Positions 1 through 10,977 of a stretch of DNA of 64,000 nucleotides are shown piece by piece. Source of the DNA: Maratus speciosus (taxonomy: Eukaryota; Arthropoda; Arachnida; Araneae; Salticidae); the NCBI GenBank assembly GCA_963932465.1, contig OZ010792.1, positions 15,269,701 to 15,333,700 on the forward strand, written 5' to 3'. A model generated the notes under the pieces. That model had not been told where the DNA came from, did not search any database, and saw only the letters and a list, made by a program, of their open reading frames with translations. The number at the start of each line of letters is the position of its first letter. Positions within the stretch are counted from its first letter, which is position 1. The position numbers and the translations under genes were made by a program.

Positions 1-1
1 A

Positions 2-2815
2 CTAGATTTCCATCGAAAAGGTGACCCCGATAAGGACTGTGAAGTCACCGATTTAATAAATTTTATTAAAACGGAACTAAGATGCCGGGAAGCTACTAAT
101 TTAGTAAATAATTCCCAAAGCAAGGCTTATGAAAATTTTAAAACCAAATATGAAAATACTTCAAGTAAATATCAAAATTTTCCGCAAAAGAAAAATATAC
201 CTTCAGCTGCTGCTTTAAATACATCTACAAAACAGTTTTGCATATTTTGAAAGTCTTCTGATCATGTAGGACTAAATTGTTCAGAATTCACTGATGAACA
301 AAAACGATATAAATTAAAGAAAGAAGGTCGCTGTTAAAGATGCTGTTATAGGTCGCATTTGTCTGCAAATTGTAGAACAAAAATTAACCCTTGTTCCAAA
401 TGTGGTAACACTACCCATAGTCATTTGTTTTGTTTTAAAGAAACAGCGAAAGAAAATCCTGAAAAAGAAATGAAAGGTGCAATTGTATCTATGATGTCGG
501 AACAAAAATATAAACAAAATAAAGCAACATTATTGCAGACTTGTACAGTTTCTGTGTCTGCTGGTAAGGAATGCTTGTTGGCTCGCGTTTTATGTGATAG
601 TGGTTCAGAAAAATGCTTCGTGAAGAGATCTCTAGTACAAAAATTAAAATTGAAGCCATTGCGAAGAGAAAATTTAATAGTTTATCCTTTTGGGCGGAGA
701 CACCCGTATGAATCTTGTTATGAAGTAGTTGCTCTAGAATTATCCAGTGTTGTGCTACCTATTAACTCGATAAATATCGAAGCTCTTGTGGTTGATAATA
801 TAACTGGAGCTTCTGTGAAAACCATAGAACCAGAACTTCTAGACATAATGAGAACAAGAGGCTTTAAGCCTGTTGATACAGGTCTTGAACAGGAAATAAA
901 TATTCTGCTAGGGTCTGACTTTTTGTGGAAAATATTAAAGGGAATCGAGGGAAAATTGACAAAGGAATTATACGTTGCAGAAACTATTTTCGGTCATACG
1001 GTGCAAGGGCAGATAGAGTCGAATAAAAAAGAAGTAGCTTGTTTGCGTGTTTCAGTTGAAAATATAAATACTCAGCTGAAAGCATTTTGTGATCTTGAAG
1101 CAATTGGCATTGCTGAAAGCAATGAAAAGAACATTACCGATCTTGAAGTAATAAAAGAATTTAAAGAAAATTTAAAATTCGTAAATGGGCGTTATGAAAC
1201 AAAATTATTGTGGAAAAATTCTCGTGAATTGCTTAGAAATAATCTTGAAGTAGCAAAGAAGCGGGTTTCTAGTTTAGAAAATAAATTCTTGAAAAACGAT
1301 TCTTTAATTAAGGAATATAGCTCCATTTTGCTAGAGCAGTTTAATGAGGGTGTAATAGAATTGTGCACCGAGAAACATTCTAATAATTCCTATTACATGC
1401 CACACAGTCCTGTTATCCGTGACGACAAAACTACAACAAAAATGCGTATAATCTATGATGCTTCTTCCAAATATGATGATTCTCTATCATTAAACGAATG
1501 TTTGTATCATGTCCCTAACTTGAATTCTAATGTTTTAGATGATGAAAACATTCCTGTTTCGAGTTTCGAACCCCCAAATACTTCCTTGAAAATTTTAGGA
1601 TTGATCTGGAAGAATACAGAAGATAAATTAGGACTAGAATTACGACAATTGTTAGAAAATTTAAGCAATGATTCTTGTACAAAACGGAACGTTTTGAAAA
1701 TTGCAACTATGTTCTTTGATTCAGCCGGATTTATTGCCTCTTTTGTTTCTGGTGAACTAGAAAATGATTGGCAAAATTGGCTTTCAGAAATCCCTGATCT
1801 CGCTCACTTGAAAATTCCCTGGCAGTATTTTAGCAACCTGATCATGGAAAAGGAGCATCTCCAATTGCATGTTTTTCCTGATGCTAACCCTAATGTGTAT
1901 GTTCCTGAATTTCTTTCCTTGCTTGAAAATCAGTGGCCTAGGGTTAAAATTGCTGCATCTCGATTACCTGATGTTTCTGAAGAGAAGTCTAAAAAAGCAG
2001 CCACCATTTCTTGTGTTGTTCAAACAAATAAAGCTGATGAAATTCCGATTTTTAATCTCGAAAAGTATAGCTCCCTAAAGAAATTGTATCGAGTAACTGC
2101 ATGGATGTTTAGATTTATTTCTAATATAAAATTAAAGGTAGAGAAAAGAAAATTTTCAGAATTATCAGCTGAGGAAATGTTACATGCTGAAAATTTTTGG
2201 TTATAACTAGTGCAAGAAGAAAGTTTCCCTGAAGTTATTAAAAGCTTGAAACGTAACAAGAGTATCCCTAAAGAATCGAATCTTCTACAGTTAAATCCTA
2301 TGTTGTCAGATGAAGGTTTGCTGTTGGTACGAGGACGGTTACAAAAGTCTGATTCTCCGTTTTATGAAAAACATCCTGTTGAGATTCCTACAAAGCTTAA
2401 ACTTACTGAAATAAGCGTGAAAGATGCACATGAAAAAGTTTTTCATTCAGGAGTGTCCAGTACATTAGTACCAACTCGTGAAATGTTTTGGATTTTAAGA
2501 TCCAGACAATGCATAAAATCAGTCCTAAACAAACGTGCAATCTCCAAGAAATTTAGCGTTCACCCTGGTCAACTAGTTATAGCAACTCTAAAGCATATGT
2601 TGTGTTTACCTGCAACCAAGGAATCCTTAGTGAAACGCTTCCGTTTGCGCGAGACTCTTCTGAATCATTTTTGGAAGCGCTTGAAAAATAAGTGCCTTCT
2701 CAACTTACAATCTGCTCACTACACGGACCAGAATAAAACTTCTGACTTTGAAATATATGATGTGGTTCTTATGCATATGAACATTATTAAAAGACCTATT
2801 AATTTTTGTGCATAA
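2..2815 (+). pseudogene. BEL/Pao-type LTR retrotransposon gag-pol, degraded and internally deleted
   Basis: One reading frame runs through this stretch with three in-frame stops: TGA at 248, TAA at 335 and TAA at 2204. Domain order is that of BEL/Pao elements. Gag ends in two CCHC-like zinc knuckles (about 239-430); the first two stops fall inside this region, the first where a knuckle cysteine is expected. A DUF1758-type aspartic protease follows (about 540-960, catalytic D-S-G at 596-604). The start of the reverse transcriptase region (about 1090-1540, with MRIIYDASSK) then jumps directly into the peptidase A17-like region (SLKILGLIWK, about 1585), so the RT catalytic core is missing. After the 2204 stop comes an integrase zinc-binding segment (H-x4-H near 2430), then directly a C-terminal DUF5641-like end; the DDE core is missing. 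The 5' LTR lies outside the window. This is a dead copy. Confidence 0.9.
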
Positions 2816-2873
2816 TTTGGAACTGAAAAAACTCTGAACTTTTTTATTAATAGAACTGAAAAAAAAAAAAAAA

Positions 2874-3040
2874 CTAGTTGGATGTGCCAATCGCAAAACT
2901 TTCTTCTATCTTATACATCTTAATATTTCAAAACCTAGTTACACATGTTAATACTTCAATATTATTAGTTCAATACTATACCAACTTTGATTTTCATCTT
3001 AAATTTCTGCTCAAGTCAATTAAACGGACTAAAAACGAGT
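2874..3040 (-). mobile_element. Helitron-like 3'-end fragment, minus strand
   Basis: The segment starting with CTAG at 2874-2877 (ACTAGTTGGATGTGCCAATC on the plus strand) recurs at 42842-43005, and its first ~45 bases recur at 19510. Read on the minus strand it ends in a short TTGG/CCAA hairpin, then CTAG, then T, which is the pattern of a Helitron 3' end. It sits between the broken pol and the 3' LTR, so it entered the retrotransposon's 3' untranslated region. The 5' end of this copy is not recognised. Confidence 0.5.
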
Positions 3041-3446
3041 TAATCTATATATTAGAGACTCAAAAACTCTCATTTGACTTTTTAAAAAAATCTTGAACTG
3101 TCTTGGCTATTGACTTTAAAAAGATTTTTATTTTTTTCACTTAAAAAAAAAATGTTTCTTGTTTGATAATATTTCTAATTTTTAGTTTATTTTTATTTTA
3201 TTATTTTTTTTTTGTGTTGAATATTCCAGAAAAAGTTGTATAGATTTAAATTGTTCTTTCTATTTTTAGTAGCAGAAACCAATTCGCAAATTTTTTAAAT
3301 TGTTTTATTTTATTGAAGTCCAGTATGTAAGTATATATTTTGATTTTGTATTGTATTTATGTATAGTGTAACTGATGATTTTTTAGAATAATTTTATTTC
3401 TACTTTAATTATTTTGAATCCCCATTTTGATGAACCCTTGTTCATC

Positions 3447-3461
3447 GGGGGGGGGGGGGAG
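3447..3461 (+). promoter_or_regulatory. Polypurine tract of the BEL/Pao element
   Basis: An almost pure run of G ending in AG sits directly before a TGT that begins the probable 3' LTR. A polypurine tract at this place primes plus-strand DNA synthesis in LTR retrotransposons. The long G run may have expanded as a microsatellite. Confidence 0.7.
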
Positions 3462-3463
3462 TT

Positions 3464-3900
3464 TGTGGAATATTTTGCAACTCTCGAGCGGGCCTCTCTT
3501 AGCCAGGCAGGCGCCGCGAAGGATCACGTGACCTTCGAGAGAATTTATATTAAAAAACATTTTTTTCTTTCTTGTTCCTTTTTTTAGTTTAGTTTTATTG
3601 TGAATGTGAATCTTGAACGCAAAACGTAATAAGCTCCGTATAGGTTTTTTCGTGGTCTTCTATTAGAAGAAATGTTGTTTAATTTTAAAAAGGGAAATGC
3701 TATTTTCGTGGCTTCTTTTTAGAAGAACATAATTGCTGAAATTTTAATATGATCACCTTGAATTCACAGTGTGGAATTTATTTAACAAATATTATCCAAA
3801 TGTTTTCGCTGTATATAATGTATATATTTAAAAGTGTAAATGTAGAATTAACAAAGTTTTTAATCATCCTGTGCTTGACTTGGACTTATACTGAACAACA
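3464..3900 (+). repeat. Probable 3' LTR of the BEL/Pao element
   Basis: It begins TGTGGAATATT directly after the polypurine tract and can be closed at an ACA (3898-3900), giving a 437-bp unit with TG...CA ends. A CTCTCGA / TCGAGAG inverted pair lies near its start, and base composition is richer in G+C there than in the surroundings. The 5' LTR is outside the window, so the right border and the target duplication are unverified. Confidence 0.6.
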
Positions 3901-4457
3901 CCAGCGCCATTTTCAGTTGTGAAATATGCTTTATTATTTTAATGTGATTTTACATGAATCGTGAAGTCTATAACTAAGCTCTCCCAACCTTGATTTAAAT
4001 TAAGAATAACGTGAAGCTCTTGAAATTCATGAAGATTATTCTTTATAGACATTGAAAAATTGATTGTATATTTTCTTTTCTTTTGATTCCAATGATGCCA
4101 AATGGCATCATGAGCATTTCGTGAACAATTCCTATTTGGTTAATAGTAATTAAAAAAAAAGCTCTTAAAAAGTGTTAAATAATTTTTTTAATTATATTTA
4201 TGTGGGTTTTAATGTGAATAATGTTTTACTTAATCGAAACTGATACTCTTCAAACTATGAATATGCATAAAAAGGTTTAAAACATCAAAAAACATACAGC
4301 TTAATATTCAAAATAACATTGTAGAATTCGCACAAGCTACCCTGAGCCTTGCGTTGAAAATCGCCAACCAACTCCATTGCTGAATATCTATAGAACAACC
4401 ATATCTCGCTCTCCTCTTTTTACTTCTTACGAATCTCGCTTGAGATATCCCGTTCAT
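3901..4457. other. AT-rich spacer, nothing recognised
   Basis: Unassigned AT-rich sequence. The only visible structure is a perfect 18-bp palindrome, TGATGCCAAATGGCATCA, near 4092. Confidence 0.6.
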
Positions 4458-4578
4458 TTAACCCTTGAGTCTTATCTTTTATTCCCACATTTATGTTTAT
4501 ATTAGCTAAAAATAGCCTTATTTTCAGAAATTCAGGTTTTTCTTCTTGTAAATGAAAATGCGGGCCTAAAAGGGTTAA
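4458..4578. mobile_element. Short TTAA-flanked MITE (piggyBac-type target)
   Basis: TTAACCCTTGAGTC at the left faces CTAAAAGGGTTAA at the right, with TTAA at both borders. TTAA is the target duplication of piggyBac transposons. Non-coding. It shares its right TTAA with the next element. Confidence 0.65.
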
Positions 4579-5121
4579 CCTCTTCGGTCCCTGGGTCCCC
4601 ATACGAGGACCTCTGTTCTTTTCCTTATAAAAACTAAAATGTCGGATTTTTTTACATTTTCACGTCACTTCTTAATTGCTAAATATTTTTTGCGTTCAAA
4701 GAAAACGAATAAAAGGCAGCATCTAAGCTGATTATCACATAAAATAAATGTTATTTTCATCTGAGTTTGCAAAATGCCTAAAAATGCCCAAAAGACAGTA
4801 TAACCAAGGAAATGAGAAATTTTCATAAGTATTTAACTTAAATCTTTTTCAATAAAAAAAATGAGCATTGGTAGATTATTTACTTGTTTAAAGCTCTTAA
4901 ATTTGTGATTGCGTTAATTTAGGTTAATGGTTATTAAATTGATGTTTTTAAGAGGTTCAGAGGTTTTAGATCCATATTTTCGAACCTAAATTACTAATCG
5001 CCTAAAGGACCATTTTTAGAAAAGATATTTTTTCTGTTTTTTACAATATCATTTTTCTCGAAAATAACCCAACGATTAAGCATTTGTATTATTATTTTAG
5101 CTTCGGAACTGAAGAGGTTAA
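4575..5121. mobile_element. TTAA-flanked non-autonomous element, 547 bp
   Basis: The ends TTAACCTCTTCGGTCCC and GGAACTGAAGAGGTTAA are inverted copies bordered by TTAA. The interior is AT-rich with no coding potential. The left TTAA is the right TTAA of the preceding MITE, so the two elements are fused edge to edge. Confidence 0.7.
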
Positions 5122-5274
5122 ACTTATTTTATAAAGAAATTCCGGTTCGAACCGAAATAAATTAGGTTTAAAGACAAAATGTCCGCCCGCCGTCTTTCTA
5201 CTGCAGGCCTAGGAGCGGTTTCTTTTTCTACCACCACTATTCCCTTACGAAAATTTTCGTTGTAGATTTATCTT

Positions 5275-5690
5275 TTAACCTCTTAACGGTCACATTGGAT
5301 TACGGTTTTTAAATTCAGATAGCTCATTGGCACCACTTTTTTGAGAAAGAAATATTCACCTTATTTAACACTTGAACGGCGGGAAATTTTGCTCAAGTTT
5401 TATAAAAATATTTCACATCAGAATTTTTATTTAGAACTATTTAACTTATTTAAGTTATTTCAGCGCAGCATATATTAATCTTAGATTATAAAAAAAATTC
5501 TGGTTCGAATCGAAATGTATTCATTCGGCAATGGTCAAAATGACTCCTCGCCGCCGTTTAGTGTTAATGACAGGTAAAATGATACCATAATAAAGCCAAT
5601 TACACTATTTTATAAAACTGGTAGGAATCAAACACTCTGAGTAAAACACACAGCCTGTGAATATCACAGGAGCGAGAAGTAAAGGGTTAA
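5275..5690. mobile_element. TTAA-flanked MITE, second copy at 55606, interrupted by another MITE
   Basis: The left end TTAACCTCTTAACGG and the right end GAAGTAAAGGGTTAA match a copy at 55606-55822. The copies align well after the nested element 5365-5567 is removed (shared stretch CACCTTATTTAATGACAGG and the following ~120 bases ending CGGGAGCGAGAA or a close match). Confidence 0.8.
5365..5567. mobile_element. TTAA MITE of the CACTAGAAC family nested in 5275-5690
   Basis: Ends TTAACACTTGAACGGCGGG and CCGCCGTTTAGTGTTAA are inverted copies. TTAA is duplicated at 5365-5368 and 5564-5567. The sister host element at 55606 carries a single TTAA at the same place (55696-55699), which is the unoccupied site. 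Relatives: 31024, 47240, 57608 and 62387. Confidence 0.9.
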
Positions 5691-5739
5691 ATGTCGCAAG
5701 CACACATTATGTAGTGTCGGCCTCAGAGAAGTTTCTTTT

Positions 5740-6060
5740 TACAGAGACTAAGAAAAAATTTCTAATACCACGATTCCCTTACGAAAATTTTCATTTTAGA
5801 TATAAATGATCTTTTAAATATGGCAAGCACGCATTATGTAATATTTTTTATATATAGTAATTGTTGGTAGTAATTTGCCATAAAAATTATTTTATAAAAT
5901 TAGCGGTGGCTGAAAAAGTAACCGCTCAAAGGCTTTGTACAGTGTTTATTTTTCTTCTGAAATCAGTTAAATATTCTCTAAAGTTTACTATTGGAAAAGA
6001 TATAGAGTTGGAATCTTGATAAAAATATAATGTGAGTGTAAATTCCCTATAACACTACAA
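5740..6060. repeat. Dispersed repeat, partner at about 57750-58140
   Basis: About 5120-6060 (around the inserted MITEs) and 57750-58140 share long blocks, such as GGTTTCTTTTT...CCACCACT, TTGTAGATTTATCTTTTAA and the ATTTTATAAAATTAG block before a TGAAAAAGTAAC stretch. The copies have diverged and are non-coding. Confidence 0.6.
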
Positions 6061-6099
6061 AACCATAATTTTAAATATTTCTGGGGGGGGGCGGGGGGG

Positions 6100-6681
6100 A
6101 GAGAATTAAACAAATTACAACGACCATTTGGAGAATGATTTTTTCAAGGACTAAAATTTAAGACATAAAAAATCGCACGGAGTTGATCATACATTACGTA
6201 CGCCATGGATTCCTGGACCCATCATGAACAAATTTTAAAAGAAATTTCAGTTTTACGATTTTCGGTACTGTAAACTTCTATGCAGATAGTCATACATTAC
6301 GAACGCCATGGATTAAACATTAATATTCCTGGACCAATTTTAAATGAAATTTCATTTTTAAACTTCTAAACATCCCACAATATTACTTTTTACACCGTCG
6401 TATAGAGAAAAAAATGTACTTTTAAATGCAATTTGTTTGAAAGCTGTATCTCAATTTGTATCAGAGTTATTAATTATTTTTTGTAGTGTTTTGTAGTTTT
6501 TATTACTTTTTTGTCATAGTGGCAACAGGAGTATCCATCTCTGTTGAAAGTAAAGGGAAAATACAGATTACTGTATAGACCAATCATAAAACGAATAAAA
6601 TGCGGGATTCAAATAATAAAACGCTTCAGATATATTTTTGATTTCCCACCCTGACCGAGGACAATAACCATTTTTCAAAAC

Positions 6682-6690
<9 letters not shown>
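6100..6690 (+). repeat. Dispersed repeat Y, plus-strand copy (uninterrupted)
   Basis: This ~590-bp segment is the reverse complement of the two flanks of 43820-45558. Shared blocks include the CATTACGTACGCCATGGATT stretch, the ACACCGTCGTATAGAGAAAA stretch, and GACCGAGGACAATAACCATT at its right end. Partial copies occur at 8540-8800, 11560-11660, 17740-17870 and 54975-55042. At 6417-6418 it carries the single TA that is occupied by a pogo-like element in the other copy. Confidence 0.8.
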
Positions 6691-6716
<26 letters not shown>

Positions 6717-6984
6717 ATTTTTTTTTTTTTTAAAGCTAAAACTACCTTTTTTCTGAAACTTTTATTTATTTTTCATTCCTTTCAATTCATTCAACCTTTT
6801 AGAGAAAGAAATCTATGCAGAATAAATTTTAATTGGGAAACATTTAGCTCTTTACCAAATAATGGATGAATTAACTTTTATTTTGTGAGAATGAATACAT
6901 TAAGATCCGCTCTTCACTTAGAATATGGAATATTTATTTTCTTTTCAAAGGGAATAAAAGAACAACGTTAAAAGATTTAAAATG

Positions 6985-7030
<46 letters not shown>
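6686..7030. repeat. Homopolymer tracts and diverged ~180-bp repeat module
   Basis: A run of 30 A (6686-6715), then a T run, then a T run of about 44 (6987-7030). Between them lies a diverged copy of the module that contains ATGAATTAACTTTTATT and TGTGAGAATG, also found at 58315 and in the ~180-bp arrays. Confidence 0.7.
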
Positions 7031-7033
<3 letters not shown>

Positions 7034-7519
7034 GAAATACGTCAAATAAAAGAACTGAAAAAAAAAATGTCAATCACTGTTAGTGCTCTGTAGAAATCTT
7101 GATATAGTTACATTTTTTATTTATTTTATTTTTTATTTTATTTATTTTTATTTACATTTTATTTTATATTATTATTATTATTATAATTTTTTTTTCTGCT
7201 GTTGAAAAATTGTCTGAATACAGTACTGTATAAAAATATTGCCCAGGTAAACTTAATAAAATTTAAACCTTTGTACTTTTCATAATACAGTAAAACCCCG
7301 GTTATCCGAAAAGCATGGGACCAAAGATTTTTCGGCTAAGTGGGGCTCCATGGGAATTTTCGGATAACCGGGGTTCCATAGGAATTTTCGAATAATCGGG
7401 AGTCTTATGGTGAAAACTTGTTTGATGAAAAGCTGTGATCGTAATTTAGGACATCGTTGTAATAAAAATGTATTCAAAGCACCCTGAATGACAAACCAAA
7501 ATTACAAGTCGCTCGAACA

Positions 7520-7805
7520 GCAAGGCGAAATTAAGGCCTGGCTTGGTCCAACCACTGATGTGTAAGATTTGACAGATGTGGAAATAGTTGCTAAGCTGCG
7601 GTATTTCGGGAAGATGCTGATACTGAAGAGGAAGAGCCTGAAGAGATTGGTAATACCGGGTTTCCACATAGTGAAGCTACTAAGATGAGGCACTTCGATA
7701 ATTCGATATGTTGCAGTAGAAGAAGATGCAACAACATCAGATGCATTGTTATATAAAGGGTGGCGTGATAAAGCAGCATTGAAACGATACAAAAGAAAAT
7801 AACAA
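7520..7805 (+). pseudogene. Tigger-like transposase, degraded C-terminal fragment
   Basis: Within the Tigger-like element, plus-strand frames read a segment like DLTDVEIV, then HSEATKMRHFDNSI, then a short basic tail ending at a stop near 7803. These resemble the C-terminus of Jerky/Tigger transposases, downstream of the catalytic domain. Stops and frameshifts break it. The DDE domain is absent. The open frames on the opposite strand at 7446-7893 are shadows. Confidence 0.55.
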
Positions 7806-7921
7806 CAAATTTTGTAAAAAAAATGAAGTGTCGTACGTGTCTGTCTAATAAAGTGCCCGAAATTACGTAATAAACCAAGTAAGTTGACTCCACTTATTTA
7901 ATTCATAAAGAACATGCTTTT

Positions 7922-8137
7922 TTAACACTATTTCTACCAGTGTCCAATAACATCTTTCAAAGTTTTGATTTTTAATCATTTTGCTTCTAATTTTTAAAAC
8001 TAATAAGCATTAAAACAGCTCTTTAATGTATTAAAAATTATTCGGAATTGTTTTGATCTAAAACTTACAAATAAAATAGTAATAATAAATCAAACTGTGT
8101 TGAAAGGTGAAATTTGACATAGGTCAAAATAATGTTG
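7922..8137. mobile_element. TTAA MITE, CTATTTCTACC family (degenerate right end)
   Basis: The left end TTAACACTATTTCTACC is shared with the well-preserved copy at 62705-62920. The right end, AGGTCAAAATAATGTTGA, is a worn version of the inverted end GGTAGAAATAGTGTTAA. Nested in the Tigger-like element. Confidence 0.65.
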
Positions 8138-8170
8138 ACAATAATTTTTTTTTCACATTTAAAAAGGACT

Positions 8171-8378
8171 TTAACCCCTTCGGGACGAGGGTCCTTTACA
8201 GAATTTTTAATATTTTATCACCGGTTTTTTAAAACAGAAATTATTGCCTGATTGAATGGGGAAAAAGCTCGGATTAAATAAGGCAAAATTTACAATAAAA
8301 ATTTACTGGCGAGAATAATCACTGATTCTGAGCACCTTACTCGGCACAAATACCGGTGGCTCGTCTCCAAGGGGTTAA
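8171..8378 (+). mobile_element. TTAA MITE, GGGACGAG family
   Basis: TTAACCCCTTCGGGACGAGG at the left and CTCGTCTCCAAGGGGTTAA at the right, 208 bp, with TTAA at both borders. Relatives at 10007, 31225, 31686 and 32887 share the interior (TCACCGGTTTTTAAAACAG near one end, AAATTTACTGGTGAG near the other). Confidence 0.9.
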
Positions 8379-8449
8379 GGAATTTTAAGGTCTTTCGGTT
8401 AAGCCGATTTTCGGATAACCGGGATTCAGTTAACCAGGATTCTACTGTA

Positions 8450-9580
8450 CTTAATAATATAGGTAAAATAATTTAAATGTTATTTATAAGGTAATGATTT
8501 ATTAGTATTAACGATTCATTTCCAGGGACACTCAAAAGAATTCCATAACATTACGGCGTACGGGAAAATCGTTTGCGGTGTATTTTAATGATATTACAAT
8601 ATTTTAATTATTGGGAATGGCAACACTTCACGATTAAATTTGGGATTTCCAATTTTCGGTACTGTAATTTTTAAATCTTCTAAACATCGTACATTTTGAA
8701 GTTTTATATCGTCGTATAGGAAAAAAAATCTAATTTCAAATGCCGTTTGTTTGAAAACTGTATCTTAATTGACTGATTTATTATGGTTTATCAAATAATT
8801 TTCAAGCAATTTTTTTAAATTTATTTCTTTAGCGTGCTGGCACCATTACGAAATGAATAATAAATAACTTGCACTTGAAAAAAAAAAATCAGAATTTTTC
8901 TTCGGCTAATTTACCATACCGAAATCAAAGCATCAATAATAAAATAAAATAATAATATAAAAAACGAATTTAAAAAACGAACAGTATGTAGTCGTACAAT
9001 TTAAAATTTTACAGAGCCGAACTGGGAAAAATATGAGCTATCAAATGTAATTTGTATGAAATAGACACATTTTGAAATAGAGTTGCTAGGCAACATTAAA
9101 GCAAAAGAGAAAAAAAAAATCTATATATTTAAAACGCAGGACAGTTTCGACCCTGAATCTTCTACTGAACCCATTTTACTAATTATTTTTTAAAATGAAA
9201 GCTGTAAAAATATATAGATGTGCCTGCACTACCTAATTTTCTAAATATTCCCATTTTGATATTTTAAATTTAATTCGAAAAGTTTTTTATGAAACTTCTT
9301 CAAAATGGTGACAAATGGTGGCAATTATTTCGACTGTTCCAGAAAAAAGATAAATAATGGGGTTGATTTATCTTTATTAATGCCATTTTCTCATTACAAT
9401 TAAAAATAACATTTTAAAAGTTTTAACATAAAATGACGTCACGCTTTAAAAAGCACGTATTTTCCCTCTTAAATCTGTGTTACATCCCAATATATTTTCA
9501 TTCCACTGACACTGAGTTCGAGGCACTTGGCGTTATGCTTCAGTAAGTGCCATTTCAAAAGAAAACAAACATTTTCTTTG
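8450..9580. other. AT-rich intergenic sequence with a partial copy of repeat Y
   Basis: About 8540-8800 is a diverged copy of repeat Y (ATTTTCGGTACTGTAA, TCTTCTAAACATC, ATCGTCGTATAGG). The remaining ~800 bases show no gene or clear repeat. Confidence 0.5.
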
Positions 9581-9795
9581 GGCTAATTCCATGGGTTTTT
9601 GTAGTGTAAACCACATAGCTGATATCTGCTATGTTAGTTGGCACCGTAATTTTCGAAAAGTTTGTAAGTTTGCTTCGCCTTATTCAATTAATGAGATATC
9701 TCTTATAAAAACAAGTAGCATTTTTCCGTTCTAAAATACTGGTAGCCAAAAATCGCAGCATATTACTTACACTACAAGTACTCATGGAACTAGCC
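9581..9795. mobile_element. MITE with GGCTAATTCCATG ends, second copy near 50500
   Basis: GGCTAATTCCATGGGTTTTT at the left is inverted at the right (TACTCATGGAACTAGCC). Both ends continue into TGTAGTGTAA / TTACACTACA. The interior shares TTTTCGAAAAGTTTGT and AAAATACTGGTAGCCAAAAA with 50500-50663. Target duplication not resolved. Confidence 0.7.
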
Positions 9796-9944
9796 TTTGA
9801 TAAGACTAACTATTTTACCACGGATGCATCCAAACGATATCAATTTCAGGAATTGGTACTCGTTCATGGTAATTGAAGAAATTTGGTTTTCAAATACTTT
9901 ATGCAATTTATAAATTGATTGTTTAGACATCTTTCACCTTAATA

Positions 9945-10598
9945 CCGGGTGCCTTAAAATTGACCGATGATTATAAAATTCAATAACTTGCAAACGGTGA
10001 CAGATATTAAGCCCTTAGGGACGAACGTCTTTTACAGAATTTTTAATCTTTAATCACCGGTTTTTAAAAACAGAAATTTTTGCCTAATTGAATCGGGAAG
10101 ATGCTCGGATTAAATAAGGCAAAATTTACAATAAAAATTTACTGGTGAGACTAATCTCCTATTCTGAGCACCTTACGCGGCACGAATACCGGTCACTCGT
10201 CCCCAAGGGATTAAAACAATTCTTGCAGGAGGGTTATGTATGATGTCAGGAGTTTTTATACTGTCATTCTTAATTTTAGTTCAAATTTCAAAAAATAGAT
10301 GGCGTTGCGAGAAATAGGTACTAATTCCAGACCCGATATTTGGTACTCCGGGATCCATTCAAAACATTTTAATCGCCTTTATTCGCATGGGAGAAGAGAA
10401 GGCCGAAAAATCGAGACTGAATTTAGCGCCTATTGCTTGCAGCGTTATCTATCGCTGCAATTTGTAACTAAAATGGTGAATCGAAGCATAAAAACACCTG
10501 ACATCTTACATAATCCCCCTGCAAAGATTTTTTAAATATCTGCCACCGTTTGCAAGTTGTTGAATTTTAAAATCATCGGTAATTTTTGGGACACCCGG
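9945..10598. mobile_element. TA-flanked element with ~65-bp CCGGGTG inverted ends
   Basis: The left end CCGGGTGCCTTAAAATTGAC and the right end GGGACACCCGG are parts of imperfect inverted repeats of about 65 bp (ending in AACTTGCAAACGGTG...ATATT). TA flanks both borders (9943-9944, 10599-10600), as for Tc1/mariner-type insertions. A TTAA MITE sits just inside the left repeat. The small open frame at 10299-10535 matches nothing I know. Confidence 0.75.
10007..10214 (+). mobile_element. TTAA MITE, GGGACGAG family, nested in 9945-10598
   Basis: TTAAGCCCTTAGGGACGAAC at the left and CTCGTCCCCAAGGGATTAA at the right; same interior as 8171-8378. Confidence 0.85.
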
Positions 10599-10679
10599 TA
10601 AATTGTAAAGTTTTGTTACAGTATTCTGAATGTGCTGGAATGTGTTGGAATTCCTAATCTATGCTGTACAAATGAGTTT

Positions 10680-10976
10680 TCGTTCTTGATTTTTTCGTCG
10701 AATAAAAGATCTATTACCGTCCATTATGTGAAAATGAATGTGATATAATGATCATATTATGATACACACTTTTCTTAGAAGAAATAACGGATTATTTTCT
10801 CTTCATGGCGAATCAATGGAAAACTCAAAGCGCTTCTAAATGCCATAATTTCTTTTCAGAAAAACAACTAAAATGAGAAGAAGTAAATTTATTATCCATT
10901 ATTATTATTACTATTATTATTATTATTATTATTGGTATTATTACTCTTTTATTTTGTATAAAATGACGTCATTCGC
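10680..10976. repeat. Diverged module of the ~180-bp repeat family
   Basis: Contains TTACCGTCCATTATGTGAGAATG and ATAATGATCATATTATGATA, the module that heads most ~180-bp arrays here, then a (TAT)n microsatellite at about 10900-10935. Confidence 0.6.
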
Positions 10977-10977
10977 A

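Larger units (their letters stand above)
7288..8447 (+). mobile_element. Tigger/pogo-like DNA transposon remnant, TA target duplication
   Basis: The element starts CAGTAAAACCCCGGTTATCC and ends with the inverted copy ...GGATTCTACTG. TA lies at both borders (7286-7287 and 8448-8449), as in pogo/Tigger elements. Further GGATAACCGGG copies occur inside each end (about 7362 and 8413). At 1160 bp it is much shorter than a full element. It has taken up two TTAA MITEs (7922-8137 and 8171-8378), which date it as older than those. Confidence 0.85.

Noticed and set aside
7446..7893. Overlapping minus-strand frames of 65-100 codons
   Set aside because: They are shadows of the decayed Tigger-like transposase on the plus strand.
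10299..10535. 78-codon plus-strand frame
   Set aside because: It lies inside the CCGGGTG inverted-repeat element, ends in its right repeat and has no known motif.
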